Assembly (NCBI GenBank): GCA_947457605.1
Contig: CANGWP010000017.1
Location: 1 to 22,271 of the forward strand
From: Bdellovibrionales bacterium
GTDB lineage: Bacteria > Bdellovibrionota > UBA1018 > CAIMNF01
Direction of reading: 5' to 3'
DNA length: 22,271 bases
Within the stretch, counting starts at the first letter, position 1. The number at the start of each line of letters is the position of its first letter. This document shows, in pieces, positions 22,142-22,271 of the stretch. Made by a program: the position numbers and the translations under genes. The notes under the pieces were generated by a model, which searched no databases, had not been told where the DNA came from, and was given only the letters and a program-made list of their open reading frames with translations.

Positions 22142-22271
22142 GACCGGGCCATTCCGCCAGGGCAGAACCCGGGCCTGGGTCCGATCTTCGGAAAGGTCCG
22201 GCAGACTTCTGGTCGTTTTTCATAGACTGTGCATAGCCGACTCTTCTCCTCCAGAAAAATACAATCCCGCC
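22138..22271 (-). CDS. YkgJ-type cysteine-cluster protein, C-terminal part (5' end outside window)
   Basis: Partial gene running off the right edge; 43 complete codons are visible before its TGA. The reading frame shows CIFLEEKSRLCTVYEKRPEV followed by CRTFPK and a last Cys in GFCPGGMARS. This matches the second half of the YkgJ/UPF0153 zinc- or iron-chelating family, which has C.FL...C.(V/I)YE.RP..CR.FP. The family is thought to bind a metal or Fe-S cluster, with no firm function. The stop overlaps the lpxL-like start by four bases (ATGA), so they form one operon. Without the N-terminal half, the first cysteines of the cluster cannot be checked. Confidence 0.75.
   Translation of the reverse strand, partial: RDCIFLEEKSRLCTVYEKRPEVCRTFPKIGPRPGFCPGGMARS

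Noticed and set aside
21969..22223. An 84-codon minus-strand frame starting MKNDQKSAG at the right edge
   Set aside because: It runs through the lpxL-like gene in another frame. The neighbouring frame gives a clear YkgJ-type C-terminus that ends exactly at the lpxL start, which is the better reading.

Overview
This 22.3-kb window reads as chromosome of a flagellated diderm (Gram-negative) bacterium that makes lipid A. It carries lpxH, an LpxL/HtrB-type acyltransferase, several lipoproteins, an outer-membrane beta-barrel and part of a flagellar filament operon. The gene mix suggests a Bdellovibrionota/Oligoflexia-like or other 'delta'-type lineage: large RCC1 lipoproteins, a LolA-like/DUF1302-like export cluster, and TPR plus GT9 genes behind fliD-fliS. 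That placement is an inference from gene content, not from a marker-gene tree.

Layout. (1) 1-1660 is a small accessory patch: an AAA/DUF4143 ATPase containing a C9 tract, then a transposase remnant that seems to have lost its catalytic middle in frame. (2) 1733-4480 is a large lipoprotein with two near-identical choice-of-anchor-D-type modules and a seven-repeat RCC1 propeller. (3) 4488-5695 is a minimal rpsL-rpsG operon (minus strand) with its own promoter and terminator and no fusA/tuf behind it, then a divergent tRNA-Thr(CGU). (4) 5777-13186 is a plus-strand run: a small secreted protein, a PhoB-like response regulator, a histidine kinase reduced to its catalytic core, a LolD/MacB-type ATPase, a double FtsX permease, a LolA-like periplasmic protein and a DUF1302-like beta-barrel. 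The last four are tightly packed and look like one machine moving a hydrophobic substrate or lipoprotein through the envelope. (5) 19807-13194 (minus strand) is a flagellar filament-cap operon: a FlaG-like protein, lpxH, fliD, fliS, a FliT-position protein, a TPR protein, a 54-residue small protein and a GT9-like glycosyltransferase with a helical tail. Several of its junctions are ATGA overlaps or very short gaps. (6) 19897-22271 holds a strongly promoted N/F/G-repeat lipoprotein that diverges from the flagellar operon and converges on an lpxL-like gene. Its terminator lies inside the lpxL-like coding end. At the right edge is the tail of a YkgJ-type cysteine-cluster gene that overlaps lpxL.

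The two best candidates for an under-described system are the ABC / LolA-like / beta-barrel cassette next to a sensorless two-component pair, and the fliD-fliS-linked TPR / small protein / glycosyltransferase group, which could modify flagellin or the filament cap. No CRISPR array, rRNA or intact mobile element was seen. No stretch longer than 300 bases lacks a gene; the longest gap, 5426-5619, holds the rpsL and tRNA promoters.
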